Part shown: positions 24,096 to 33,673 of the stretch, one piece after another
Layout of the letters: each line of letters starts with the position of its first letter
Numbering within the stretch: the first letter of the stretch is position 1
From: Candolleomyces eurysporus
Taxonomy: Eukaryota; Basidiomycota; Agaricomycetes; Agaricales; Psathyrellaceae
Assembly (NCBI GenBank): GCA_027579435.1
Contig: JANBPK010000770.1
Span: 186,001-250,000 of the forward strand
Length of the DNA stretch: 64,000 nucleotides
Direction: 5' to 3'
The notes under the pieces: generated by a model
Databases searched by the model: none
Seen by the model: only the letters and a program-made list of their open reading frames with translations
What the model was told of the DNA's origin: nothing
Made by a program: the position numbers and the translations under genes

Positions 24096-24113
24096 GGCTG
24101 AGATGGAGTGAAG

Positions 24114-24652
24114 CCTAACTATGATCCAGCCGTTACTGGGAATGGGGAAGAGCTGTAATCGCACAGTCACGTCCTACCACAAGGACATTTTTAAACTCAG
24201 ATAGTGCCCATCAGCGTCGCGTCGCGTCTTAATTGCAAACCACGTCACGAGCTCGTCCATCTGTTCGCATGTGATGTTGTACCGCCACTTTAACCGGCAC
24301 TTGCCCACCACTACATATAGGCTCGCTAGGCATGTCTGTATCCCTTAGGCAATCCCTAAGGTGCGGAATTTGAAACCGGCAATGGGACTTCCAAATGCGG
24401 TACCGCCCACCTTTTCGGTATGTCTTTCTTCCCAATTGTCAAAGCTCCTATTGCTTCAAAGTCTTTGAGCTTGTCCAGGCTATATCTTGGTGATTTTTCA
24501 GTGGCTGTCCATAGATAACAGACCCTTAAGTGATTGGTTAGACTGGTTATTAGTCTACTGATTGGATTTAAGTAACAGCACTAGTTAATTTTTTTNGGAA
24601 AGATCCCCCAGAAAATTTCCATGTTTACTCAGGACAGGGTTGGAAGAAAGGG
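24114..24652. other. Unique spacer between the duplicate blocks
   Basis: Not shared with either copy. It contains short broken frames and an AT-rich end with the single N at 24596. No gene recognised. Confidence 0.5.
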
Positions 24653-24657
24653 CAAAG

Positions 24658-25119
24658 GATGCTGACCGAAGCGGAACCATCGGGTTCAACGAGTTCGCTG
24701 GTCTTTGGAAGTACATCAAGGACTGGCAAAACGTCTTCAAGCACTTTGACCGAGACCGCTCTGGCTCGATAGCGGGGGCCGAATTGAAAGCTCTCGCTCA
24801 ATTCGGGTACAACCTCTCCACGACCCTTCTCGAACTCCTCCAGAAGAAGTATGGTACGTACCACCTCCCATCCTCGGACGTCTAGTATCAATCAACTCAA
24901 TGGAAACCCCGGGCCCCGTTCTTGGGGGTAGATGCTAAAGCTAACCACACCGGCGTTCGTGGTGGACCTGCACCTGGAATCTCGTTCGACCGATTCGTCC
25001 GTGCTTGCGTTGTAGTCAAGCAGCTCAGCGAATCGTTTGGGAAGCTCGACACAGATAGGGACGGGTGGATCCAGATCAACTATGATCAGTTCATGCATAC
25101 GGTGCTCAGCCTTCCTTGA
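24658..25119 (+). pseudogene. 5'-truncated copy of the penta-EF-hand gene (last two exons)
   Basis: Positions 24658-24853 correspond to exon 7 and 24932-25119 to exon 8 of the gene at 20665; both exons stay open and the splice signals between them are kept. In the third EF loop the copy reads DRDRSGSIAGAE: Asp at loop position 9 is now Ala. A 3-nt deletion follows (ELREALAQ became ELKALAQ). With no promoter, start codon, N-terminal tail or first EF-hand it is best called a pseudogene, although a chimeric transcript cannot be excluded. Confidence 0.85.
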
Positions 25120-25967
25120 ACAACGGCAAATATCAACGGTCTACGTTTGGTTCGCGATTGTATAATTTACTACTAACGTTAAGAAATGTGGAGATGTTCG
25201 ATGTATAGTAGTTTGCCTGCGTATACGTACTCTGAAATGCTATGTGTATTGAAATAACCACTTTCTGATAATGTTTGGGCACGGGCGATGGGTTCCAAGA
25301 CAGCCCGGCTTATACAGGAATCGCGTTAACGAAGAGACGAGGACCCACATACCCGTGCATGGGTAACTGCTGCATGTTGATCGAATGGAAATGCGCTGGG
25401 ACGTCATGGCGAACATGGACCATTGGTCCCTCCTTGTCCTCCTTATACTCTGCATTGCCATCCTCCTCAAACACTCCCGCAATCTGTACTTGGCGTGCTT
25501 CGACGATGAGGGTGGCAATTCAGGTGAGGGCAAATCGGGTGTCGGGTGCAAAGCCGCAGGTCCCGTCGAAAGCTCAAACGGCGAGGACAACAGGCAGACG
25601 ACTGTGAGCAGCATGGATTCTTCGTCGTCTCGCACAACGATCAGAGGGTTGAGATTAGGGGATATGGAGTGTGTCAACTCGGACGAAGGAAGAGACGCTA
25701 TTCCGGAAAGAAAAAGCTGATTGCCTCCGAAAAGCTGTGCCGAAAGCCAAAAGCCGAAGGCAAATGAACGGGATGGCCAGTCTTCCGATTTGTACCCGAT
25801 GACATCCAAAGACCTGCTCCCTACGGTAGCAGGCGTGTTTCCGACGCCGCTGGGTAGACTTTCAGAGAAGGTTATGCGTGCCTCTGAGAACCGTGGCCAA
25901 AATGAGTGATCCTCATATCTATGAGGCCCATCTAAAGAAGGTCCACAGGGCGCTTGCCACGAGCCTG

Positions 25968-27196
25968 TTAGCCGACGACGGTAACCTTAGGATTCGTGTC
26001 AAGCATCGAGTTCAAATAGAATGTAGTACATAGGGGCATACGTATCGACAGGCACTGTTCTCTATGAAGCATAGCGGGTTGGAGTACAGGTGAAAAAATG
26101 GATACAGATATATACGACTCGCCTTTGGGGCTGTAAGAAGAGTGATGGGGTATACTGAAAGGTCTCAGTGTAGGAACCGCAACCCGTTCGTGGAGGGCAA
26201 GGCTGCAATGGTATAGGAAGCACAAGGGGAAAAGGGAAGGAAATAGAAATATAGAAACGCGTAGGGTATCTAAATCAATCCTCTGTGAAATGCAAGCCCT
26301 GCATATAATGGGTGATGATAGCGTTCCACTTACAGTTGCTATCGTGGAGAAAAAATTGTTCAGACTACTCCATCTAAATCATAACCACGGTTGATAGAGG
26401 TTCCAGTGGGGTTTCTGAACCAGGTAGCAAGCCACCGAATACATAATCGTAATTGTTCTAGAACGCCGTTTGGTGCATTTTGCGAGAAATCCTGACTGGC
26501 AGCATGGGAACGAAGGATATCCCCTCCTAAAGGAAAAAANTTCGGGAGGCTCACGGCCTAAAACGATACGGTGAGGACCTTGTAAGCCTGAGAAGAACAC
26601 CAGTGTAACTTCATGGTCGTAACCTACCCGTGTCAGTTGGCCAGGAATTGTGCCGCCGTTGTGAGGAACGGCTCAGGCCAGGACGAGCCAGACAATGAGG
26701 AGCAATATGACTTTGATCTATGTTCTGTTGGTGCCGGGGATCGAAGGGCATGAATCCATTCGCTCTAGAAGGTGGCGTTTGCTGCGACTCTGAGTGTTGA
26801 TGCCACCGTGACTGAGGTTGGCCCGGCCCGGTTGTCCGCTCGGTCCCTTCGTTGAAAGATCAGTTCGAACGGGGCGATAGGAAAACCCCCCAATCACAAT
26901 ATCATAGTCGGAGGGATCATCCCTGACCTAGGGAATTGGGACTTACAGAATGACTGTTCCCTGTCTCCGTTGAGGCTGGAGTTGCGAGCCTGTGTTGAAT
27001 GCTTTGAATGCGTAGAATTGTCGTTGTGTGAGTTGATAATCTCGGTACTCGTCCGGCTTCTGGAGCTGTAATCGTTGTTGTAGACAGTGTACGATTGGTC
27101 AATGACGATTACGGTGAGCATAGGAGTTGCTGGGGCTGTGCCTTCATGTAGAGGTTCTGAACGGCTTTCCTGGGGTGGTAATTCTTGTGCAGGCAT
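25968..27196 (-). pseudogene. Duplicate of the putative Ser/Asn/Gln-rich minus-strand gene
   Basis: The first exon runs from ATG 27196 to a GTAAGT donor at about 26946 (MPAQELPPQESRSEPLHEGT, IINSHNDNSTHSKHSTQ). The second block lies at about 26815-26625 (SQQTPPSRANGFMP, GLSRSSQRRHNSWPTD) and the 3' block at 26225-25968. Compared with the upstream copy, the third block is shortened by the missing ~110 bp. In one of the two candidate 3' frames a CAG codon has become TAG. Whether either copy is expressed is unknown; I call this one a probable pseudogene. Confidence 0.35.
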
Positions 27197-27975
27197 GGTT
27201 GAGATGGGGTGAATTCACTGTCACAAGCATTTAATATCCCTTGGTGTGAATTCAGCTCCCATCAAATCGAATCTCCGATCCCGTATATCTTAGATTTACC
27301 GGGAGCTCCATGGCTTCCAGTTGGCGCTCGTCTTAAGAAGGAATTCGCACTGCAACCTGTTATACGAGCGCCTACTGGAGGCCATGTGAAGTCCTTTTCT
27401 AGACGAGCGACCGCAAGCGGATGGACTTACAGAATGACTGCTCCCTGTCTCCGTTGAGGCTGGAGTTGCGAGCCTGCGTTGAATGCTTTGAATGCGTAGA
27501 ATTGTCGTTGTGTGAGTTAATAATCTCGGTAGTCGCCTTCATGTAGAGGTTCTGGACGGCTTTCCTGGGGTGGTAATTTTTGTGCAGGCATGGTTGAGAT
27601 GGGGTGAATTCACTGTCACAAGCATTTAATATCCCTTGGTGTGAATTCAGCTCCCATCAAATCGAATCTCCGATCCCGTATATCTTAGATTTACCGGGAG
27701 CTCCATGGCTTCCAGTTGGCGCTCGTCTTAAGAAGGAATTCGCACTGCAACCTGTTATACGAGCGCCTACTGAAGGCCATGTGAAATCCTTTTCTAGACG
27801 AGCGACCGCAAGCGGATGGACTTACAGAATGACTGTTCCCTGTCTCCGTTGAGGCTGGAGCTGCGAGCCTGCGTTGAATGCTTTGAATGCGTAGAATTGT
27901 CGTTGTGTGAGTTGATAATCTCGGTAGTCGTCCGGCTTCTGGAGTTGTAATCTTTGTGGTAGACAGCGTACGATT
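27186..27975. repeat. Tandem repeat, two units with a 395-bp period
   Basis: Units 27186-27580 and 27581-27975 are nearly identical; each contains a GAATTCACTGTCACAAGC block, a TTTACCGGGAGCTCCATGGC block and a copy of the exon-1 segment seen at 23855-24095. The first unit has lost about 80 bp inside that exon segment. An 82-codon frame is present in both units with one residue changed (PTGGH/PTEGH), but it is read across repeat sequence and is not supported as a gene. Confidence 0.85.
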
Positions 27976-28057
27976 GGTTAATGACGATTACGGTGAGCAT
28001 AGGAGTTGCTGGGGCTGTGCCTTCATGTAGAGGTTCTGAACGGCTTTCCTGGGGTGA
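27822..28057 (-). repeat. Fourth copy of the minus-strand exon segment
   Basis: The segment encoding SPQESRSEPLHEGTAPATP through NSHNDNSTHSKHSTQ and its splice donor appears again here. Together with 23855-24095, 26946-27196 and about 27427-27593 that makes four copies in 4.2 kb, the last two created by the 395-bp tandem event. This copy lacks the original start codon. Confidence 0.75.
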
Positions 28058-28662
28058 TATTTCTACACGAGCGACCGCAAGCGGATGGATGACCGACTTC
28101 CAGCCCGTATCACTATATTGATGGTGTGCAGCTTGGTCAGCCATGTGCGATTAGGTTTGGTTTGATAGATTAGGATGGGACAGGCGTAGCGATCGGTATA
28201 GAATTTCTTGGCACAAGTGTATATTTTATGTCGATGTAAATATTTTATTGCAACGGGTAGAAAGATTACGATGACGTTGACGTTTATTTGTACATAGTAC
28301 ATAGAGGTGGATGTGGATGTGGATGAACGAAATATGGGAATAAGTTACTGGGTAAGGTAAAAATGCTGCGGTATTAAGTGGGTATCTAAAGACCGCCACT
28401 GAAGCACAGACACCTTGTTTAGCATACCCAGCTTCCGCAGTCAGGGAATACCCGAGGAAAGGTAGGTAGCAGCGTATTCCAATAATCACAAACAGCATCG
28501 ACCTCGGTATGGTTCCCAGCCAACGCTCCAGAGGTCGAAGTTCCCAGGATCGCCAGTGTTTCTGGGTCCCCGGGATCATACCTCTTCCATCCAGGAATCC
28601 GGGGGCCTTTGGAAGGATCTAGTAGTTACAACACGTACAACAGCAAGAACAGGGGGTATTTT
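28058..28662. other. Intergenic, no gene seen
   Basis: 3' flank of the carboxylesterase. A purine-rich GATGTGGATGTGGATG run lies near 28305; no supported frame. Confidence 0.5.
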
Positions 28663-30848
28663 TTAGTCAGCATCTTCCTTCATTAGGCCCGAGTGCAAGT
28701 TCCCACCTTTTACAAAATTCGTCCAAGCCGTAACCATCAAATCCGAAATCTTGATTTGCTCCTCCGTCGCAGGGACATAGGGAGGAGAGAGGACGATCAT
28801 CCTCCACTGGCCCATGACGAACCGGATATCGGATCCGTGGAAAGCGCCGATTCGTTCGCCTCTAGAGTTGAGGTTGCTGGCAATGTGGTCCCATCGGTAC
28901 CTCCATACTGGCCCATAATAGGATGATTGCGGTTGCCCCGACAAGTCTGAATCCAGAGTACCTGTAGTTGTTGTGATAGTGCGGTAGTGAGCCAGGTTAC
29001 GGGCATGGCAGAGCATATGCGCATCTCGCCAGATTGCCGCCGAGGCGTTGTACGCGGTGGGGTACTGTTTCGAAGGAACTGGGTAGAGAGATTGAAGGGT
29101 AGAAAGGGACGCATGAGGGAAGTTCAGATTGTTGCTTTTGCTGCGGTAGAAGGTGTGAGCGTACTATAAGAAAGCCTGAGATGTGCTTNGNAAAAAACGC
29201 CGTACCTGTACTGTGCTATCTCGTTCAGGTAGGCAGTGGATTCACCTTCGACAATGAGTGTGCCTTCATCCTACAAAATATTAGGCTCAGTGATTTTGTA
29301 GGAGGAATTTAGCGGAATATGGAGTTATAGTACCTTGTTCGTCCCAATTAATAAAGGAACTCGAGTTGAATGTCCGGCTTTAGTCTGTTTGATGTAGCTA
29401 CACGCCACCAGAATTAGCTATCTTTCCAGGTCCACGCACAGAATGACTGAAACAGAAGGGGATATACAACAACGAAACTTACTCTTTCCAAATTGTGATG
29501 TTATCCGTTACGGGTTGGAACTGCGCACCAGTCTCCAACAGCACCTTCCTGAGCTCTGACCCATCTTTCGTTCTAAGACAGTCCAATTGTCCATCTCCTG
29601 TGAGGCATCCCAGCTTAGAAGAAATCTTGGACAATTGGCTGTCTGTTGGCCACATAGGTTGAGCAACTGTTGTCGTCGTTGTCAGTACCCTCCACGAGTA
29701 TAAAACTAGCGAGCAGGATAAATGCACGAGGAATCTTTCGTACGCACCGTCACCACTTTGCATTACAGCTGCACGGATCAATGGATTTTTGCGGTACGCA
29801 GAGAGGTAGAAATTGGTCATTCCTGTAATAAACCATGCCGGATATTGTTCTTAGCTACCGCATTCTTTATCTGCTGACTTGGAGAAATAGAAATATACCT
29901 GCACCGACAGACTCGCCTAGTAAACAAAACCGTGTTTAGTTTGAATATATCATGCTCAGAACACAGGCTGAAAGACTCTTACCGCCGAGAGTAATCTTCT
30001 TCGGATCGCCTCCAAATCGATGGACATTGGTATGCAACCACTCAACTGCAGCCCTGGTATCTAACAGGCCGAAATTTTGGGTCTTGTTTGACTTTGAGAT
30101 TTCGGAGGAGTGAGGAAATCCCCACAGAGAGAGACGGTAGTTGTAACTAGCAAAGACGATGCCCTGTACGTCAAATATGATTTAGCCAGCCAGCCTCCAG
30201 GATAGCAAAAGGAAGGAGAGACGTGCCCGAGCAGCGAGATATGTACCGTCAATCTTGGCATCCGATGATGCTCCACTATCGAAGCCACCCCCACTGTGTG
30301 AGAAAGAGACAAAGAGCGCAATTTTAGCAGCTTATTAGAGGGAGAGTAAAGCGGCACATACTGGGCGTACAGATAAACAGGGAGGTTTGATGCATTGGCC
30401 GGTGCAATGACGTTGATTCTTAGACAATCTTCGCTTTGGATGGCCGTGCCACTTCCTCCATCTGCCCTATAAAAGCGTTTGAATACATTGACCAATCGAG
30501 AAGAGCAAGGCGCGGAAAAACATGTCGATACCAGACAACGTACCTTCCTTGAAGACAAGCAGGCCCATACTCGCTCGCGTTGAACACCGCGCCAAGTTCC
30601 GGAACGACAGGTTGCGGAGGTTTCCATCTGTTAAGTCCAGAGGTGTCCTGAGCAAACCTCATTCCAAGCCATTTATGCAAAGGTACTCCAGATATCGTTG
30701 TATTATCGGCAAACCCTTCAACAACGCCTGAAGTCGTATGCTGCAAGAGAATGTTCTGGTTCGAGGGCAGGGATCCCAGGGTAGAAGTGATGGGGAGGGT
30801 GACGAATAAAACGAGGAGGGGAAGGAGGGAACGTAGGTCGACGACCAT
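28663..30848 (-). CDS. Secreted type-B carboxylesterase/lipase
   Basis: An alpha/beta-hydrolase that cleaves carboxylic esters outside the cell. Exons (minus): 30848-30544, 30466-30362, 30293-30227, 30163-29983, 29916-29899, 29822-29748, 29666-29483, 29397-29334, 29270-29206, 29163-28663. An N-terminal signal peptide is clear (LLPLLVLFVTLPITSTLG). The oxyanion motif HGGGF, the EDCLRINV motif and the nucleophile elbow GESVG (Ser on an 18-nt micro-exon) are all visible, as is a C-terminal catalytic His in GAFHGSDI. The intron 30226-30164 has a GC donor, required by phase. The last intron (29205-29164) is only 42 bp, contains two Ns and leaves the frame off by one. I think bases are missing there; the gene itself looks intact. 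Confidence 0.88.
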
Positions 30849-31569
30849 CGTATGGGAATGTGGTCAAGAAAGTCGACCCTCAGAGTTAACTAGTGTCATT
30901 CCTTGCAATATACGTGATACGGAATGACTTCGGGTCGTAGCCTCATCATGTCTGCCCACGAAGAATTTTTGCCACTCACAAGGGCCCAGCAAGCTTCGAA
31001 ATTTCCTAGCGTTGGCTTCTAAATTCGCTGGAGAAGTCTCTCCAATCCCGCGGCGCACTGAGGCATACTCACGACATATCAGTCCGAAGCGCCGCCTGCT
31101 GCGGTATTCGAGGGAATTGCCCGGAGTTGGTCCATATCCAAACGTTGCCGGGAGGGAGGTGCTTTCAATGTACCAGCGGCGAGTTGCTAGGGTCATCCGT
31201 GGACGCGGGAAGAATCCCACCGCTTGCCCAGCGATTGAGCGGAGTGAATGCTTTCGGAGTTTCGATCGCTCTCTCATCCTTACACTTCGTCGTCTGTCCG
31301 TCTGGCTTGAACCTCAAACATCTGAATCATCTCCTCTTGACGTTCCCCTTTTGCAGCGCAAGACGAGGCTGTCTCGAAACTCTTGCCCATACTGGTTATG
31401 TCCGCTCACAGCAAGGTTTTCTGTCCGGCTCGTAACTTTGTAAAGATTATGCCGCTCCATGGAGAAGTCATCGATTGGTGTTGGTTCCTGGTATGCACAC
31501 TTCTTTTAATCATTGTCTGTAGTCTTACCTTTCAGCTTTAGCAAATATAACAAGCTACCGCTCTGACCG
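30849..31569. other. Intergenic, no gene seen
   Basis: Two overlapping open frames of 137-143 codons exist on opposite strands (30864-31277 and 31012-31443), but neither has recognisable domains or splice structure. Confidence 0.45.
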
Positions 31570-32195
31570 GCTTATGGCGTTCTATAATCAAGCCCGGAGA
31601 AAGACCTGGCCTCGTAAAAGTAACACAATTCGGCTCGACGGGGACGACAAATGGGACTACATCTATTTCGATGGGACGGATATTTTGCAGGAGGTGTCAG
31701 GAGCAATGGTAAAATTTAGACTCATATATCTCCCCGGATCCAAGACGCTCTGACCACTGCGCGCCAAGCCTTCGTTCTTACAGACCAACCAGGACTAGGT
31801 TCGCCCTATGATCTCGATCCAAGGGCTTCAGTGACTAACTAATAATTTACAGGAAACTTCTACGCTCTGTGGCACCTCCTCATCACCCGTCTTGAGCGGC
31901 GGCTCCCCACTGCCGTCCAAATCGAGGAGTCCGATTTCAATATACTGTTCCAAGAAAGTGGAGTTTCCCTTCACGATGCGGCGAACCCTTAACACCGCCC
32001 AGACTTGTCAAACTTTTGGCTGCTCTGCGACACCAGTGGCACCTTGAAGTAGCCATGTCGAGGCTTCTTTACGTCCAAAGGAGTAAAAATCCAGGCTTCA
32101 CCGGATAGCTTTGGAGGCTGGATCAAGGAGGCCAATGCTACGTTCATTTACGCGAACTTGCCGTGTCCAATCGAGATAGCTGCTATTGCGTGAGT
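31570..32195 (+). pseudogene. Crinkler-like P-loop protein pseudogene
   Basis: 31588-31720 encodes a family N-terminal phrase (WDYIYFDGTDILQEVSGAM). 31780-31798 gives QPGLG, and after a 57-bp intron-like gap the frame resumes as NFYALWHLLITRLERRLPTA and FQESGVSLHDAANP (31852-31990). In intact relatives this is the Walker A region, GxPGxGKS followed by FLWYLL; here the Lys-Ser pair is missing. The frame then shifts (HRPDLSNFWLLCDTSGTLK), hits TAG at about 32050 and resumes as VKIQASPDSFGGWIKEANAT and ends at a donor-like GTGAGT. Homologues are expanded and often broken in mushrooms. This copy is dead as read. Confidence 0.68.
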
Positions 32196-33673
32196 TGACT
32201 CGAGTTCCCTTCTCCAAGCCAAATCTTGGTTATGAACCTTGAAAGACTATCTCCCTGATGGAAAAATGGGGTCCCTCGATCTGCACGGTAATCAACAAAT
32301 CAACATCCTGGAGGTGCCGGACTATGAGTAGCGCCTTTCTCTGATACAGCGACGCGCCGCTACACATTCAAGCCAACAGACCGTTTTTGATCAAGAGGGC
32401 CCAATCAGCGTTAATTTACTCGTTCTTCCTGCTCGTGATGTTCCAGTCGAAGATAGCAATGGCGATGCGAGTCAGGAATGAATTGGAGGAGCAAGACGTG
32501 TTACACCTGACTGGACGGTGCCTGAAACAATTGATGAAGGGGGGGGTATCCTAAGCAAACATATAGCACTATCAGGCTAGCCTGTGGACTCGTGGTTGTA
32601 TTCTCCAGAAGTTCCTCAAATATAAGTCTCATTTTCTTGACTCTCGCAGATCGCTGAAGGCGAGTGAAGGATAAGATTGCTTTTGAGACTTGAAGAATAT
32701 ATTCTAGCATGAGAGCAGAGATACCAGTCAAGGCTACCAGGTTCCTTTGCCTTGCTACGTTGGCCCTTCCGCTTCGTCCTCAGACCCATGCAAGAGGAAA
32801 TTTCAGCGGATCAAGGGCCGACTCCCCGCGACTCGGATCATTTTGGGACCTCCATCCCGAGCCTGAGCCCGATTTAGAGCGTTCAATGGCAGACGTCGCA
32901 TTTCATACAAAAAAANCCAACGTAAATTGCAAGAAAAAAAAAAAGATACTACGATATGCTACAAGAATATTTTGATCCTCTACAACAGGGAATTCAAACT
33001 GAAAACAGATTGCGTCTGAACGGAGACAAAGACGAGACGGCACAAAAGGGAAGGGGAGAAAAGGAACAAACGTGCCAGATGGGCTGAGTACAGAGGTGCG
33101 AAAATTCTACATGTGTAAGTACAGACAGAAACGTGCGGCAGGTCATCATGATAAGTGAGATATATGAGTCAGTGCGTGCGTGTGTAGACGATGAGAATAA
33201 GAGAGAAGATTCGTGGGGGTCTAGAAATGCAAGTAGACGTAAACGATGACAGATAGGAATAGAATATAACAGAACAGACAGATAGATGGATGGGCGGATA
33301 GATGGAAAGGAAGATAGATGAGAGAATGCGGAATGTCGGAGGGTAATTGTGCATTTGAGATGAAGCGGCGAAGCGAAATGAAATGATCCCGAAATGGGCG
33401 AGAGAGGGGCGTCACAAATCCACCAAACATGTGTAGTGCATCTTCTACTCCGTATGCAGAACATCGTCCTTCCACATACAGAAACCGCCAATCGATGCAC
33501 GTCTTCTATCCCCTTCTCGAAATCTATACCGAGAACCAAGGGCGAGGCGTTGGAAAGGGTAGTTGCCTGAGGGCTCGAGGCTTATGATAGGAGATGATTG
33601 GTAATGGGTGCGTGGTTCGGAGAGAGATAGGGAGAGACAGGGATGGCCACGAAGAGATAGCGCAGAAGACAAG
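32196..33673. other. Gene-free stretch with a GATA/GATG-rich run
   Basis: No supported gene. Imperfect GATA/GATG repeats lie at about 33275-33320 (several GATAGATGG units), on the 3' side of the next minus-strand gene. Poly-A runs at 32910-32943 hold the N at 32916. Confidence 0.5.

Larger units (their letters stand above)
21371..24113. repeat. Segmental duplication, upstream copy
   Basis: This block from exon 7 of the EF-hand gene to the first exon of a minus-strand gene is repeated at 24653-27212 in the same orientation. Identity is high over long stretches, with small indels throughout and one larger block (about 23331-23440) missing from the second copy. It is the ancestral copy because the EF-hand gene is complete here. 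Confidence 0.9.
24653..27212. repeat. Segmental duplication, downstream copy
   Basis: Same-orientation copy of 21371-24113. The left junction falls exactly at the intron/exon 7 border of the EF-hand gene, so the copied gene has no promoter or first six exons. Divergence includes scattered substitutions, small indels and a missing block of about 110 bp relative to the first copy. Confidence 0.9.

Noticed and set aside
27209..27852. Two 82-codon frames identical but for one residue
   Set aside because: They are the two units of a 395-bp tandem repeat; identity reflects recent duplication, not coding constraint, and the frames run into an exon copy of the opposite strand.
30864..31443. Overlapping frames of about 140 codons on both strands
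   Set aside because: Mutually overlapping, Arg-rich on both strands, no domain; typical of chance in GC-balanced sequence.
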